This document shows positions 1 to 13,100 of a stretch of DNA of 64,000 bases, in pieces. This stretch comes from Gnetum montanum (lineage: Eukaryota > Streptophyta > Gnetopsida > Gnetales > Gnetaceae): assembly GCA_015680685.1 (NCBI GenBank), contig MNCI01023362.1, positions 843,710-907,709 of the forward strand, in the 5' to 3' direction. Position 1 is the stretch's first letter, and each line of letters begins with the position of its first letter. Below the pieces are notes generated by a model that saw only the letters and a program-made list of their open reading frames with translations, did not search any database and was not told where the DNA came from. A program made the translations under genes and the position numbers.

Positions 1-149
1 TTTTGTGACTGTTGTGTATAGGCACCTTTGAATTTCCAACACATCGGTACATTGCTTGCATGTTGTGATAGTTTTACTTTTTATGGAACATAACTTCTAC
101 ACATAGTTGCACCTTGTATAACTATACGTGATGCATGGAAAAAACTTCT

Positions 150-690
150 TCTCTATCTTTCTAAATTCATTTTCCTTGAAACTCTCCAAGGAGAGGTCTA
201 TGATTTCCATTTGTGCATCAATGGTGCTCAACCAAGTCCTTCCCATGATCATTGGAAAGTCCTGTAGTTATCAACACGAATCACTAGGAGTTCAGTAAAA
301 TAGGACCACCTATAAATGGTAATCACAATGTCCTTCACCAATTCCAAGGAAAGAGTGATAGACTAATCTACCAACTCAAGATGAATGTTGCTCTTCTTGA
401 GTGGAGGTATGTTCTAGGCTTTGTACATCTCATGGAAAATTAGATTTACACTAGAACCTAAATCCAGAAGAGCCTTACAAGGCTCATTCCCAATGATTTG
501 TAGGTAAATAAGGAGATTCCTAGGATCAAATCTTCTCCTAGGAAGGTGACAAGCCTTTATCCATTGGTTACCACATGGGTTAACATGATAGTATGCACTT
601 TGGAAGGCATTTGGTTTGAAGAGAACTTGAATGATGTAGATGTGGAGGATGAGAGAGAAGCATGGGCTATTAGCCATGTATATCTCTAAG
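150..690 (-). pseudogene. Aspartic protease remnant, Athila-like Ty3/gypsy
   Basis: Retrotransposon protease that would cleave the Gag-Pol polyprotein. The minus strand reads RFDPRNLLIYLQIIGNEPCK, then the active-site-like DLGSSVNLI (D-[ST]-G with T replaced by L here) at about 440-490. The copy at 36370-36800 keeps DSGSSVNLI in the same surroundings, which confirms the call. Downstream is a partial version of the family's second protease motif. It lies directly 3' of the gag piece in the expected gag-pr order, and the element leaves the window at position 1 before any reverse transcriptase. Several TAG/TGA stops show it is dead. I am confident of the protease family; the Athila lineage is inferred from the second copy, the primer site and the zinc knuckle. 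Confidence 0.75.
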
Positions 691-3093
691 GGCTTTATAG
701 GATTGTTGGTTTGAAAGAATGATCCTTTTGGAATTTGTTTTTTAAACTACTTGGCTAAGGAGTTGATTGTAGGCTAATAGCTCTAGTGGTGTTATGTTGT
801 TGCGACTGTGCTAGAATCTCATATTATGTTAATGGAGTAGGTGGTAATTGAGTTGAAAGTGTAGGGACATGTGCAAAAGAATGAGGAGGGTAATGAGGAA
901 ATGGGGATTTTCCTTTTGGAGATTAGGCTTTGTAGTATTCAGGAGGGTAGTAGTGATGTTGTAATGAAGTGTAACTAGACAAGTCATGTAGAGAAATGGA
1001 CTGTTGAACATAGTACCCATATGGATTAGGCTACTGGTAAGGGTACTACTCATAAGGTTGTGGTGGAGCTCCACTCAGGTAGTAGGCTTGTTGTTGGTGA
1101 AACTACCTAGGATTGTGTTGAGGATAAGGTAACCTTTTTGGTGCTTGCCTTCTTGTCAATTTAGGATTTAGAGCATACACTCCAGACTCCTACAAGTGTG
1201 ACACAATGGGACAACATCCCTTATGATGTTCATATTGGTAAATGTCACACCAACCATCATCAACTAATTTGGGGTCCATAACCTCCTGTACTGTAGTGGC
1301 CCTGACTTACCCCTTTAGTGTGCATGTTTAGCTTCCTTCCTTCTCCTATGATCATAATCACTACTTTGCTTCTTGGATTCCTTTGCTACTTTCAAAGAAG
1401 TTTGAAATTTTTCATTTAAAAAGTCCTATAGCTTATCTACCTTGACCAGAATTTTAGAAATAGACTTTTGAATTAGCAAGGTTTTGTGTTACATCACCTC
1501 ATCAAGTGGTGCCTCCTCCTCATTATCACAAAAAAAACCTTCCTTTTGCAGATGGAAGGATCCCGATTATACTCTTCCACACTTTTCCTTTTTTTCAACT
1601 CTCCTTCTTCTTTGGAAAATTGCTCTATCATCCTTTGAATTTGATGGGTTTTGAGTTTTGAAAGTCTCCCTTGAGCATAAACCCCAAGAGTTCTTCTCAT
1701 TTTTTTCTCAGAGTCCATCTATGATGTGGCGAAGCTTCTCCCTTTGAGAATAACCATGGCTAGGACACTGGTGCAAGAGAGAATAGTACTTACCCATGGC
1801 TACATCTAAGGGTACATGTTTTTCTTATTTTTAACCTTAGATCTACTTTCCAAAATTGGATACTCAGGAGTACATTGGATACTTCTTGTTGAAGAGTTTA
1901 AGCATCGTACTACAACATTTGATTGATTTTAGATTTAAGGAATGGTACTAGCTTTCAAATTCTCTAATGAGTATCCTTGAAAAAAAATTTAATTTTTGTC
2001 ATTTATTTTTAATGTTTTGTAAAGCACAGGCATCATGAAAGGCTTGAAGATGATTATGTGGATTTGAGTTATATCCCCTTTCAAACTTGTGGATATTATT
2101 TATATCCAATCACTTGATTTTACTATCTTTCACATGCCTTGTTGGGATTCACACCACCTCTATGATGTTTAGCATGTTCATTGTTACAAGAAAATGCTCA
2201 TCATGGTCATAGCCTCTATGATGGCCATGATGCCTATGATGTCCTCTAGTATCCCTTCTTTCATGGTGGCAAGCCTCCCTTGAATGTCCACAATATTGAT
2301 CTCTATTGGTCTGGTAGGTCCTACAATCATCTCTATCTTTCCAGTCACCTCCATCATGGTCACATCTTCTATGGCTTCAATTAGAGCTAGAGGAGAAAGT
2401 AGAGGATGTCAAAGATGAAGAGGAAGGAGGACTAGCATCACCACAATACCCACCACCCCCTATTCTTTGGTTGTGGTCATGATCATCATCATTGTGATGC
2501 CTATCTTGGTTCCTGCATTGACTCCCACCTTTAGATCCCCCATGATCATGGGATCCATTCTTCCCATAACTAAGATTTTTGATAGTGGACTATAAGTTTT
2601 GGTTTGGGTTTCCATCATCAAAGACAATGGGAGAAGAGTCAATGAATTAAGAATTCCCAAAGAAGGAATCCTATCCATCCTTCTGGCCTAGTAGGAATGA
2701 GAAATTATCAAACCATTTCCGCTTCAAGGCTTTGTAATGAGCCTCCTATTGCTAATATTTTTTGCATTGTGCCTCAATGGGATGATAATCCCAAGTGTCA
2801 TGGTCCTACACAATGTATTCAGCATGGAGTCCTTGGATGCCCAACCTCATGAGAGTTTGGAGTATCATCACAGGAACTGATTGATTGGGCAATAACACAA
2901 TGTTGCCCTTCATGTGCCTCCATCAGATCTATTCATCCTGATGTAGGATGAAGATAAAATCTAGTACATACTCATCAGGATGAGTATAGACCACATTTCA
3001 TTGTTGGGACATGGACTGCTTTGACCCATTGCACCTTTGATTGAGAGTGTGCTTGAATAATAGTGAAGAATTAGACCTGTGAGAAGAAGACAT
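690..3093 (-). pseudogene. Gag remnant, Athila-like Ty3/gypsy (copy 1)
   Basis: Broken Gag ORF. I place the start at 3093 because an ATG opens MSSSHRS just 3' of the primer site and leader; the second copy has lost this ATG. In order on the minus strand: an N-terminal block containing THPDEYVLDFIFILHQDE (about 2930-3000) that is conserved at 39180-39240; an Arg/His-rich basic stretch (about 2200-2350); a Lys/Glu-rich coil-like segment (about 1500-1720); a decayed zinc knuckle near 1230 (second Cys now Tyr, intact as CDICQYKHPKGCC in the copy at 37510-37560, a C-x2-C-x3-H-x4-C pattern); and a Pro/Tyr-rich tail at 830-1075. Stops are scattered through all frames. Function is packaging of element RNA; the copy cannot do this now. 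Confidence 0.7.
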
Positions 3094-3221
3094 TTTAGCT
3101 AGAAAAAAAGTAGTATGCTTTTAATATTATTATTATTCTCAATTTTTATGACTTTAAGGTTCATTACAAAAATTCTAAATAATTTCAGTAAGTCCTAGAT
3201 AGTGCATGTAGCTAACTAAAG

Positions 3222-3239
3222 TCCTCGCCAACGATGCCA
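3222..3239 (-). other. Primer binding site, tRNA-Asp type (decayed)
   Basis: On the minus strand TGGCATCGTTGGCGAGGA lies one base inside the LTR end. It resembles the classical plant gypsy site TGGCGCCGTTGCCGGGGA, complementary to the tRNA-Asp 3' end. The homologous site at 39426-39443 reads TGGTGCCATTACTGGGGA, where three of the four changes are CpG-type decay. It fixes the element's orientation and the LTR boundary. Confidence 0.7.
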
Positions 3240-3240
3240 A

Positions 3241-4189
3241 TGATGAGTAGTGAGTATACCCTACATCCAATCATACGAATCACTAGCATTCACTCAACGA
3301 TCCAATCAAATTCTATAGAATTTATCTCTCTAAGTACACTGGATTCTAGGAAGTGAATCTAACTATTGTAATCATTGCCTTCTCAATTCCACTTGTGAAG
3401 TGAAAATGTATGGTTAAGTGTAACTAAGGCATATGATTTTTATCATTTTATCTTTTATGATTTAAGTCTTCTAAGAACAAGAATAAAGTAATTAAATGCT
3501 AATTAATCTAACAAATAGCTACTATTTAACTAATCCTAACATAAGCATATGTTCCCACTTTTCATACACATCCTAAACATGTTACAGTGCCACTAGGTTA
3601 CCAAGCATTAAGTGCTACTGGGATTAGCAAGTGTTAAGTGTATGCTTGAAGTGGTCGTAATTATGTTTGCTATTTAATTGATATTAATTAATTAATTAAA
3701 ATTATTTAAAGTAAAGTGCATGAATAATAAATTCATAAAGGAAACAATTAATCTATTCCAAGTGTTGCAAGGTTTGATCAGAAAAGCTTATCTTTATTGT
3801 CATTCACACTAAGGTGCTCAAGTACATTAGTGCTCGAATAAATATCTATACACTTCTTTGACTCATACTATAGGCACTCAAAAAATATTCTAATTTTTGA
3901 AAGAAAAAAATACAAGATCTTTGCTACAAATAATTGAAATATTACCATAAATGTAGTAGGTAGGTGCACATTTATAGGTAAAAATAGGATGCCATGTTGA
4001 TGAGTACATGTCAACATAGCAAACCCTACATTGATTGGATCCCATCAACAGGGTCATGTCGATGACATCTCGTCAATGCAACCCAATGATAGGTTTCATA
4101 ATTATTAGACATTAAGGTTAGACTAGATTGGTAACATATTATATCGAGTAGTTATTGATGACTAGTTAAGGTAGTATCAACCTTATACA
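3241..4189 (-). repeat. 5' LTR of Athila-like copy 1
   Basis: About 949 bp. On the minus strand it starts TGTATAAGG and ends CTACTCATCA next to the primer site. It is homologous to 39445-40488: both contain paired motifs like CCACTAGGTTACCAAG and CTACTGGGATTACCAAG about 350 bp inside the 3' end. A TATA box (CTATAAAT on the minus strand, 3970-3976) sits just downstream, in the minus sense, of imperfect repeats around TTGATGAG, GTCGATGA and CGTCAATG at 3990-4090. The 5' boundary is uncertain by a few bases because both copies continue with ATCT. Confidence 0.7.
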
Positions 4190-4730
4190 ATCTCTAATGT
4201 CTAATGTTGGAAAACCTCATAAGAAATTGATGAGTTGAAAAAAAACATGAGTTAATGATATATTATTGTAATAATAGTAAAGCTAATGACTTTGATTAAT
4301 AAATAAATAATATTTTTATTAAGCTTTTGGTTAATCACTATTTATTGTTAGTTTAAACAATGTGTTTAGTAGTGTGGGCTTTATTTTTTAGTCTTATTCT
4401 ATAGAGCTTTAAGGTCAAATTAAAATTTTGTATCTTTTAAAAGTATTAGGGTGTTAATTACTTTAAATGTGTATGATCTAGATGTTTAATTAATGTAATT
4501 TATTATTTTGATTAATAGCTACAAACTAGATGCATCTCAAAGCCAATTATAATTTATGGTTTCAAATTCATATTGCTTGCAATGAGTCAAAACTCAAATT
4601 TCAGTAAATATTTAGATCAAGATAAGAAGCTATGAGATTGGTGTGACTCATAGGNGTTAGATCAAGATAAGAAGCTATGAGATTGGTGTGACTCATAGGA
4701 GGTTATAATTAGCTAAGGAAGCTACCAGAT
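4190..4730. other. Unassigned AT-rich stretch with a scaffold join
   Basis: I recognise no gene or element. The N at 4655 is preceded and followed by the same roughly 43-bp sequence (TTAGATCAAG to CTCATAGG), so the join duplicated a contig overlap and the true sequence is shorter here. Confidence 0.5.
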
Positions 4731-5303
4731 TGTCATGTCTCCATTTTTGAATGATGTTACTACATAATGAAGATGGCATCTCTTCATAACTAACATTGTG
4801 TTTATTGTAACAAGACTTCAAAGGAAAAGTTGTAATTAACACATCAAAGGACACATTATAATAATAAGTATGTCTTTTGAGATGATCTTTGGGGATTTGA
4901 CCAAAGGTACTTATACCTAGGCATTAGAGGTTGTATCAGCATGGAATTATAGTGCTGGTAAAAGATGAGTAATATGTGTTGGTTGAAGCAGGACAAGAAG
5001 AGAACTAGTCATCCCTTCTAGCTAGTGATAGGTCTAACCATGGTACTAGTGTTGGATAGTCTCTAAGGAATAGATGTTGATAGAAGATAAACCCACAAAA
5101 CACTCAAAGCATGACCTAGATATATTATTCTACATTAATAAAGCATTCTTTTCTTTTTCCTTCCACATTTTTCCTGTTATTTTCTTTACACATAACTTTG
5201 AATGTTACATATATTTGACATTTTCCATGTATTTTCATTATGCATAATGCCTAATATCATGTATATTTGTTGTTATCCATAACATCTAGTGAATGAGATG
5301 TCA
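4731..5303 (+). repeat. LTR of an unassigned LTR retrotransposon (inverted partner at 31073-31646)
   Basis: 573 bp starting TGTCATGTCTCC. It aligns along its length with the reverse complement of 31073-31646, which starts TGTCACATCCCC and is preceded by a clear polypurine tract, so both are LTRs of one family in opposite orientation. Shared landmarks include GAAGCAGGACAAGAAG, CTCTAAGGAATAG and TTACATATATTTGACATTT. No primer site or polypurine tract is visible at this copy's edges, so it may be a solo LTR; I see no target duplication. Confidence 0.6.
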
Positions 5304-6035
5304 CATAGAGGCTACAACACATAGTCACACTCACAACTATTAGTATTACTATTGGGAAAATAATAAAATATCTCATTGTAAGGCATTGTAACTTATAATA
5401 CCCTTGCATTGCTAAACAAATATTCTCTAGCTCTTGGGGTTATGAGGGACTACAACTTGAAATTCCATTACACTAAGAAATGATTGGAATTTAGGTTTTT
5501 GAACATTTACATGATTGTAAAATGATGCAACCTATAGTGGTTACAATCACTTAGGAACTGCAAGTTGATGTGACTTTTAGGCACTCATAGCAACCTATTC
5601 AAGCATTTTTTTTAAAAAATATTTATGTAATGTAAAAAATAAAAATTTAACATGATGACTATATAAGATATTAACAAAGAGTAATGAAAAGTCTTTTGAT
5701 CATAATTAGGATTTCTTAGTACTAAGAGAGAGCTCTAGAAGTCAATGTGTTGATTCATTAAGAAGTTTGTGAGGTTTCTAGCATCTAATTTCTTCCTTTA
5801 TTAAGATATATGAATTGAGACGGGTAGTAGACCTTATGCCTGTCATTCATTGATAAGTTTTATGAGAATTGGAATGTATAGAAGGTTTATTATTTTTATA
5901 TATCCTTTAATTTAGATATGCATAGGCCCTTTTGCATTGTATTCTAATGTATTTCATATTTTCATGAATTAATTAATGTTTTCTTTCTTATAAATTGTGC
6001 ATGAATTGGAAATCAAATTATGTGGGTTAATAATG
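5304..6035. other. Unassigned AT-rich stretch
   Basis: No coding remnant recognised. Around 5390-5600 there are repeated GTTGCAACC/CTACAACTT-like words resembling those upstream of the TATA box at 26343, so this may be a decayed LTR piece; the evidence is weak. Confidence 0.3.
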
Positions 6036-6039
6036 GTTT

Positions 6040-7966
6040 TAGGTTAAATTACATAGGAATGATGTATTAAATCTACTAACCATATCAATTCTTACTAACA
6101 TTTGAAATAAATCAACCAATTTTGTAGCTATAATATTCCATATGTTTAATGTGGTCAAATGTAGAACATTGTAAGTAAATGTTCTATTCATTCTCAATTT
6201 TATTTTTATTACATAGTTAACATATTCATTCTTCATGAGAAATTTTGAGCCATAAACCTATTTTAAATATCAGACGATAATATTTCTTTATACTCTACTA
6301 GTTGTGCATTACAAATGATGAGGAAAATGAGTAGATAAATAGTTTTCATTTGAATTAAAATGTCCCTAATACTATTCAAATAGAAATATTTTATTTCTTA
6401 TACAATTTTCAAAGTATTATATATTATGATTGTTTTACTAGTTTGTGAACCTAATTAGGATCATAATAAAGAGTGCACTCTTAAATATTCAATGTATTAA
6501 GTCATAAATATCATTTTTAAAATAATCCTTTATTTTTAATTTCCATCATCACTTCTTTGGATTATTTATACAATGAGAATTTAGAAATATTATGAGTGTA
6601 GGCTAGAGTGATAAATAACTTCAAATTATAACAACATTATCTCTACTTCAAGAAGCATATTATCATAGTGTATTTGTTTCTTTATTTTGAATTCATCAAT
6701 GAAGAAATGCTTGTGAACTTTTTCTATCTATTTCTAATATTTATTTTATAGATGAATACCTTATGAAATACATCCTTAAAGAATAGTTGATTGAAGAATG
6801 ACATGATCAAGTTGCTTGTGAATATCCAAAGTCTAAATAAATTTATTCTATTTTTTTTAAAAGTAAGCAAGACTTTCATATCACTTGTTATTATTTAATT
6901 AATACATTGATTCTCTTTGTAATTGTAAGAGAATTATAAGTCAAGATATTTATAACAAGATGTTATGTTCATATGTTTATTACTTACAGTAAAGGTATAT
7001 ATCATATTACATATGAAACAAATCATGATTTTCAGTTTTTGAACATTAAGTATCATTTCTATATGCTAATATTAAATAAGGAGTATTATGGATCTATACA
7101 AATTATTTTGTCAAAATTGAAATCAAAACAACATAATCAACATAGAGTATGAGTTTGATATGAATATTTTCAACTATAATTGCATATTAGTTGGTATTTT
7201 ATGCACTCACTCTTCAAGTTTATCAATAGAAAGGCTAAATAAATTAAGAGAAAGATGACATATTTTTTAAACATACAAAACTATTAAATAGAATTCTTTC
7301 TTGTCAATATTTAAATTAAATTCCTACCTAGTTATAAATTTTTCTTGATGATAGATAATAGTATACTATGAACTTCTACATTTTTAAAAGTTTCCATAAC
7401 TTCCTTTAAATAATAGTATCATAGATCTTAAAGAAATATATAAAGAAAATAAATATTTTCATGTGTAGACCTTTTTCTCTATCAATAAGATATTTCAATG
7501 AGATGAGATAATGAGAATCATAAGGAAATTACATATATTTTATTTTTATTTTACCATCTTTTGAACATATATTCTATAATAGTGCCCAAAATCTTGGCAA
7601 AAATATTAGCAATTGTAATGAGCCTATGATTATTTCTATCTTTTCAATCCTATTTCTTACAAAGAATAGTCACTTTATTGATTCACTATTTCCTTTCTAA
7701 TCCTACTTAGCTAAATTTAACTTCTTTCAAATAGCATTCTATACCAATGGACCTTCTCATTTAATATTTTCTTGATATAAGTTATTAACATTATTAGCTT
7801 TTTATAGTTTTAGTATTTTTATTTCATGTATTATGTCATTAAAAGAAAGCAACCATGTGTTATCATTGTTATGAAAATTTCCATTCTATCACCACTATGA
7901 AACAAAGCCTAAGAAATGTTTTCAATCTCTTTGAGAGAAATTTATAGTCTTTTTTACTTTTCTATA
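6040..7966 (-). pseudogene. LINE reverse transcriptase remnant
   Basis: Non-LTR retrotransposon ORF2 in heavy decay. Reading the minus strand from 7690 downward: a block like the RT N-terminal motif (HRLITIANIFAKILGTIIE near 7610-7660), a FVDFKKAFD-like piece near 7470, and the RT active-site box LILYVDYVVLIS near 7140-7180 (normally YADD, here YVDY). Further on (6200-6800) lie remnants of the C-terminal thumb region, ending in an open stretch at 6039-6236. Upstream ORF2 sequence resumes beyond the inserted element at 19781: a KYPKCFW-type motif just left of the junction reads on across the empty site. Frameshifts and stops are abundant. Family assignment within LINEs is not possible by eye. 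Confidence 0.55.
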
Positions 7967-7971
7967 GAAAT

Positions 7972-8008
7972 TGATGAGTCATGTTTTGGTAAGGTTCCAA
8001 TATTCTTC
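7972..8008 (+). repeat. 5' LTR stub of pol-less copy A
   Basis: Matches the start of the LTR at 18902 (TGATGAGTCATGTTTTGGTA, then near-identical to about position 37) and abuts the GAAAT target duplication. The rest of the 5' LTR, the primer site and the start of gag are deleted. Confidence 0.75.
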
Positions 8009-8009
8009 T

Positions 8010-8760
8010 ATTTCCCCAACTAGTTCTACTTCCTCTACCTCAAATCGCTACTACCACTTTCTTGAATATCATCAACCCACAACATCTTCTATGAGATCAC
8101 CACCTCAAACCTCTTACCTTCCATCATATCCTTAATATTCTCATACTCACCTCAATCACATGTCATGGCTAGCAACACAAGAAGGTTCAGCATTAGAACA
8201 TCAATGAAAGAATGCCGCTTGTGTTGCAAACATACACAAAAATGATAATTCCAATAGAACTCCACCATAATCTCAGAAATGCCCTTTCTTTAGGATAGTT
8301 CCCATGTGCAAGCATAACACTTGTAGACCTACTAACTCATCCAAACCAACACAATGCCAATCAAGTGTAACACCCCTCCTTTCACAACCAATGTTCTTCA
8401 ATCCTATGTAAAGGCCAATATCCATCATTACTCCAACACCTAATAGAAATGATGAATCTAGCATTGTGAAGAGATAGAAGAATCCATGCACCACTAATCA
8501 TGATAAAGAATGTATTCATGGGACAAACATCTACAAAGTTAACACAACTCTTATTCTAATGCACCATATGTTTCAAAACCAAGTGTATGAGCAACAACCT
8601 ACCTACACAATCACCACTAAACTAGAAGACACCTGGTGGCTTGAAAATGAAAGTCTAACACTGTTTCAAAAATGCATGGAGCTTGTCTACCCACTTATTA
8701 ATTCTTGTCATGGTCAAAAGATTAGTCGTGGGGGAGATGCTCCATCCTAAAATCAAGAAT
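8010..8760 (+). pseudogene. Pro/Tyr-rich gag C-terminal piece of pol-less copy A
   Basis: Homologous over its length to the minus-strand ORF at 58718-59332. Shared features: a TAC/TAT/CAA/CCA-rich start (8040-8110) encoding Tyr, His, Gln and Pro; AAATGCCCTTTCTTTA against AAGTGTCCTTTCTTTA (8276-8292), which encodes K-C-P-F-F in the better copy; and a His/Asn/Pro-rich tail. The longest open piece is 8559-8750. The composition and place match the Pro/Tyr-rich tail of Gag in the Athila-like copies (830-1075 and 37200-37420). Function is inferred from that resemblance only. Confidence 0.5.
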
Positions 8761-9482
8761 TAATAAATGTTTTTCATCTTTTTTTTATAATATTTTATCA
8801 TTTTCTCATTTATTGATTCAAATTTTTTCCATCCTTTTCAACTTTTTCCACACTTTGTTTTTATTTCCTTTGTCAGTAATCTCAATTATGAATGAAATGA
8901 CAAGATGTAGCCTAATGAGGTGAGGTTCTCTCTATGTTGCCAAAGTCATAAGGGATTGATTATCTAGACAACGAGGCCATGTCATCAATCCATCCATCCC
9001 ATTGATAAGAGGCTTTTACCATGGTCATAATGATATTATTTTTCATCATAAAACTATGAGTAAACTCATAATCATTGTGCCTAGATAGAAAAGTGAAGAA
9101 CTAAGGGGGAATGTGAAGGGTGTGACATCAAGGGAACTTGTGGAATCTCTTTGATTACTTTTGTATGTTCTATCATGTTGCTAAGGTTGTAATTATATCC
9201 TTATAGATTTAATGAAAAATGGAAGTAAGAGTAAATAAGTGTTGCCTTACCATGTCACTAGAAAGAGATGTTACCCATGCCTAAAGGTTGGTGACTTCTT
9301 AGAAATTAGAAAAAATAGAGAGGAAAGTGCCATGAATAAACTCCTCCCTTAGACAAAATGCCAAGTGATGATACTCCTTGCAATGATGGTAGTCTTATGG
9401 TTGTAAATCCAAGAGATAAAATAATACAATGTCACTAGAATGTGGTTTGGACTTGGTTTGAATCTTGGAAAGAGGGGCTAAT
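8761..9482 (+). other. Spacer of pol-less copy A, left of the nested insertion
   Basis: Non-coding by my reading. It aligns with the reverse complement of about 57950-58700. Landmarks: GGTGTGACATCAAGGGAACT at 9119, then TTGTGGAATCTC, then TAAAGGTTGGTGACTTCT at 9280, against the same words near 58340 and 58165. The alignment runs to the insertion point: GGACTTGGTTTGAATCTTGG (9450-9469) against the matching words at 57953-57972. Confidence 0.65.
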
Positions 9483-10113
9483 TGTGAGAGATGTCCTAGA
9501 GTGGTGGTTCTCTTGGGCTCTCCCCATGGTTTGGGGGCCATGGAACACTCTGAGGCACCCTTGGGTGGCTCTCAAGTGTTACAAAATCCACCCTGGCTTG
9601 GTGGTACCAAGCTAGCAATAGGACACCTTCCTGTTGCACTCTCTTCTAAGTCCTATTCATTCCCCTCTTCTCTATGGAGAACTACNGTCTCTTCTAAGTC
9701 CTATTCATTCCCCTCTTCTCTATGGAGAACTACATGGCCCTGATTCTACGGTGGTCATAGATATGTAGGCAGCTAAGACTGGATAGTTTTGGTGTGGTGC
9801 CAAGCCATACTTTGTACTAGATCATGAGGGATCTGGGGGTGAGGCATCTTCCCTTGTAGGTGCAACGTCTCCCCTCTCATCGATGTGGTCTACAAGGTTG
9901 TGTGTGTGCTTGTTTGTATGGTCCTTGTTTTGGAGTTGGTTTCCCTCCATGAGGTGTGTGGTCATGTATGTTAAGAAGCTATGCTTCTACTTGCACTCAC
10001 TCGTTAGTTGCTTGCTTGCTTGGAGGTGTATTCCCTAGGTCTTTCGCCCCAGATCCATTGGATCTTCATGAATTCCTTGGGGTACTAGGCAACTTCGGGG
10101 CAACGTTGTTACA
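9483..10113 (+). repeat. 5' LTR of the nested LARD-like element
   Basis: Starts TGTGAGAGATGTCCTAGAG and ends CAACGTTGTTACA. The N at 9686 plus 47 following bases duplicate the preceding sequence, which accounts exactly for the 48-bp length excess over the 3' LTR. Confidence 0.92.
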
Positions 10114-10115
10114 AA

Positions 10116-10126
10116 TGGTATCAGAG
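10116..10126 (+). other. Primer binding site, initiator tRNA-Met
   Basis: TGGTATCAGAG begins two bases after the LTR end, an undamaged match to the common plant primer site TGGTATCAGAGC. It sets the element on the plus strand. Confidence 0.9.
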
Positions 10127-13100
10127 TGGTACAGTTTCAGTTATTGGTAAAAGTTTCTCACTAAGTGGGTATCAGGGTTTGTGATTTGTGAGGTTTCTGT
10201 TTTCACCATTCTCAACTTCTGCTAACCACTCCCTTGGAGGGTGGCCTTGTGCTAAAGCTCCCTTTAGCAAACCAAACGTTATGGAATCATGTCAAGATAG
10301 TTGTTGAGGCCTTAGCCCATCTTGGTCTAGAGAAATGATGGCGTCTTGGTGATGTCCTTCCCTTGTTTACTTATGGTTGGACTAGTTGTGATTGTATGAA
10401 ATATGGTTGAGAGGAGTTCTCCTCGCAACTTTGGAATTTTGTTGCTCAAGGAGTTCCCATCTCAGGTCTCCAGTGATTCATCTGGGATGAATTAGACTGA
10501 GTCTCCGCTTCGGTTTCCACCTAGATGACATGTTTCGAGATGGCATTTGTTGAATCGTGTAGGATATGATGTCCTTGGCACTCCCACTCTTCCTAAATAT
10601 AGTGAGTATGGGAAAATACAAATGGGGACAAGATGGTTCCCAGGTACCTCACGATGGAGGTCTTTCAGACATGTTCTCTTGGTAAGCCTTGTTCTGGGTG
10701 GACTAAGACCATTGCTGGTATACTTCGTACATTCATGCTTGCGATTGTATGTTTGTCTATTTGTGTATGCGTGTCTTCTTCGTTGCGCTTTCAAATTCTA
10801 CATGTGTGTTATTTTGGTCATTTCTATCGTTCGTAACATAAGGCTTAATGTTCTACACGGTATGATGACATATTATTGGGAACGTTGAGGATGTAGTGGT
10901 TGTTTTGTGTCATCCCAAAGCCAAATGGTTGTTGTCTTGTTTGACAACTTATTATGCATGAGGCATGATTGCCCTTATTGTTGATCCTTGTGAGTTGTGC
11001 TCCTTGTTGAGCTGGTGGTGTAGCCCTTGGGCTTGAGGCANCCAATCGGTTTAGTGTGATAGTAGATCATGTATCTTTTGAGACAGTGCTGCAATGACAG
11101 ATGATTGGTTATGCTTTGTGAAAGAGACAGGTTTTTCTCAAAACAACACGGTTCTTTCCTGGTATGCTCTTGGTGGCCTAAATCTTCCAGCCTAGGAAGG
11201 GTTTGGGTAGTTTGTCCTATAGCCTTTTAGGCTTGGGTAGCATTCCCAAATACCATGTATGTTCCCATATATGAATGTAATCCGATCCTTGGGTGTGTGA
11301 AAGGTATCCTTGTGATATTCTCAATCCGGTTGTATGCACACACAAGTGCTGGATGTATTGCCTATGTGACTCAGTTGTCTTTTGGTTGTAGGCCTATGCC
11401 ACACACTGTGACAAGACCAAGCTTAATGTATGGTGTTTTCCCTGGTGCTTATTTTAAAGCGCCCTTGCTATATGTTGTAAATGACCTTTGTGCCTTGATG
11501 TATAATTCTGCTAAAAACCTCATGAGAAATGCTTTAGTTGTGATACAATGTTGTAATGAATGGACCATGGCATGTTCTTGCCCATTATGCTCTTGAACTG
11601 GTGCCATGTGTTCTTGATGACGTTGGCATGCTTGGATGGTGTGTGCTTGGTGAATGTCCTTGACAAATGAAAAATCTTGGGGACACATTCTCTTGTGTTC
11701 TTGGACTAGCAAAGATCTTGTCCACAGATGATCGATGGTGGCTAAAAGTTGAATCAATATGATGTCTAGCGCAGGATTTGAGTTGAGTTCTGGGTATTGG
11801 CACCTAGACTCGCTCTTCCATGTTGGATGTGATCGTGGAGTAGCTATCCAAACATTGGGATGGTGGCCCATCCTTGAATAAATGACGTTATAGATACAGA
11901 AATTGTGATTTCTCTTGGTGGCCTTGCTTGGTGGGCTTGAATGTACCCAAAACACTTGAACCGATGCTCTCATGATTGGGGGTTTCTAATGATTTGTGCA
12001 TGTTGGTGGGCTCTCGTGACTAATTGCTTTTGGTGCTTTGGAGAGCTATGATGCGCTCTCATAGATTGGGAATTATTGGTGCGTTTGTTGTCTATGGTGT
12101 GATTCTGTGATTGGGGACTCGTTGTGCCTAATAGGCTATGGTGTCTTGTTGAAATTGTCCCATGTACTCTGTCCCTTATGTACATTGATGTATTACATAG
12201 TTCCTTGTTGATGTATTGTCCCATGTCTCTGGTGTGATGTTAATTCATGTTGGTGATCTCACCTCCCTGGTGGGATAGCAGATTTGATCATGAGGGATCA
12301 TTCTCCATTTCAATGGATGCCCTCCTTAGTTCCTGAAATAATAAGGCAGGTGGCATTGAGATGGTTTTCTCCTATAAGTAGTTGATATTTGGGACTTGTT
12401 CCTAGCTGTGGTCCTATGTTCGTGAACTCGTGGGGCTTATTCTCAGAGAAAAGATGTTGTTACCTTGGTGAAAGTCATGAAACCTCCTTTGTGAGGCCAT
12501 GTTGTTGATGTAAATTAAAGATACATATTGCTCTTCTTGTAGGCAAGACATGATCTTGTGTACTCTCATAGTTTGAAGGCTTCAGAGGAACTTCCTTGTT
12601 GGGGTTCTCTAGTAGACCATCCTTATTGTAAATCCTTTGAGGATGAATCGTTTTGTGTTTGAGTTGTAAATGATGTTGATGAAAGCCCATTCCATGTAAA
12701 AACTATCTTGAGGACCTGGTCCTCCTATGGGAAAGATGTTGTTGTTGACTTGTGTCTATTGTTTGGGTTGAATGACAATAGGTAGTGGTGCGGCCTTGTC
12801 CACCACAAATTGATGTAAATGGGCTTGACTGGGATGTATGAAACAAAACCCAGATCTCCCAAGATTAAACAAAAATGCTTGGTGTCTTGAGTTATTCTCA
12901 AGGTAAAAATTGAATTTGGGTAAGACTTGTGAACCCATGTCTTCCCTCAGCTGGTGACAGTTCCACGATATGGTTCTATTGGCTATATTGACTACTTGGG
13001 CATGTATGAGGGGTAAGGTGTAGCTGGGCTGCTATACTTACCTATGGAAGAAACCTCCCAAAGAGGATCCTTCCTAGTGTTGATCGTGAGATTGGCAGTT

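Noticed and set aside
11449-11973. 174-codon minus-strand ORF inside the LARD-like element
   Set aside because: No recognisable motif, antisense to the element, and composition explained by the G/T-rich plus strand.
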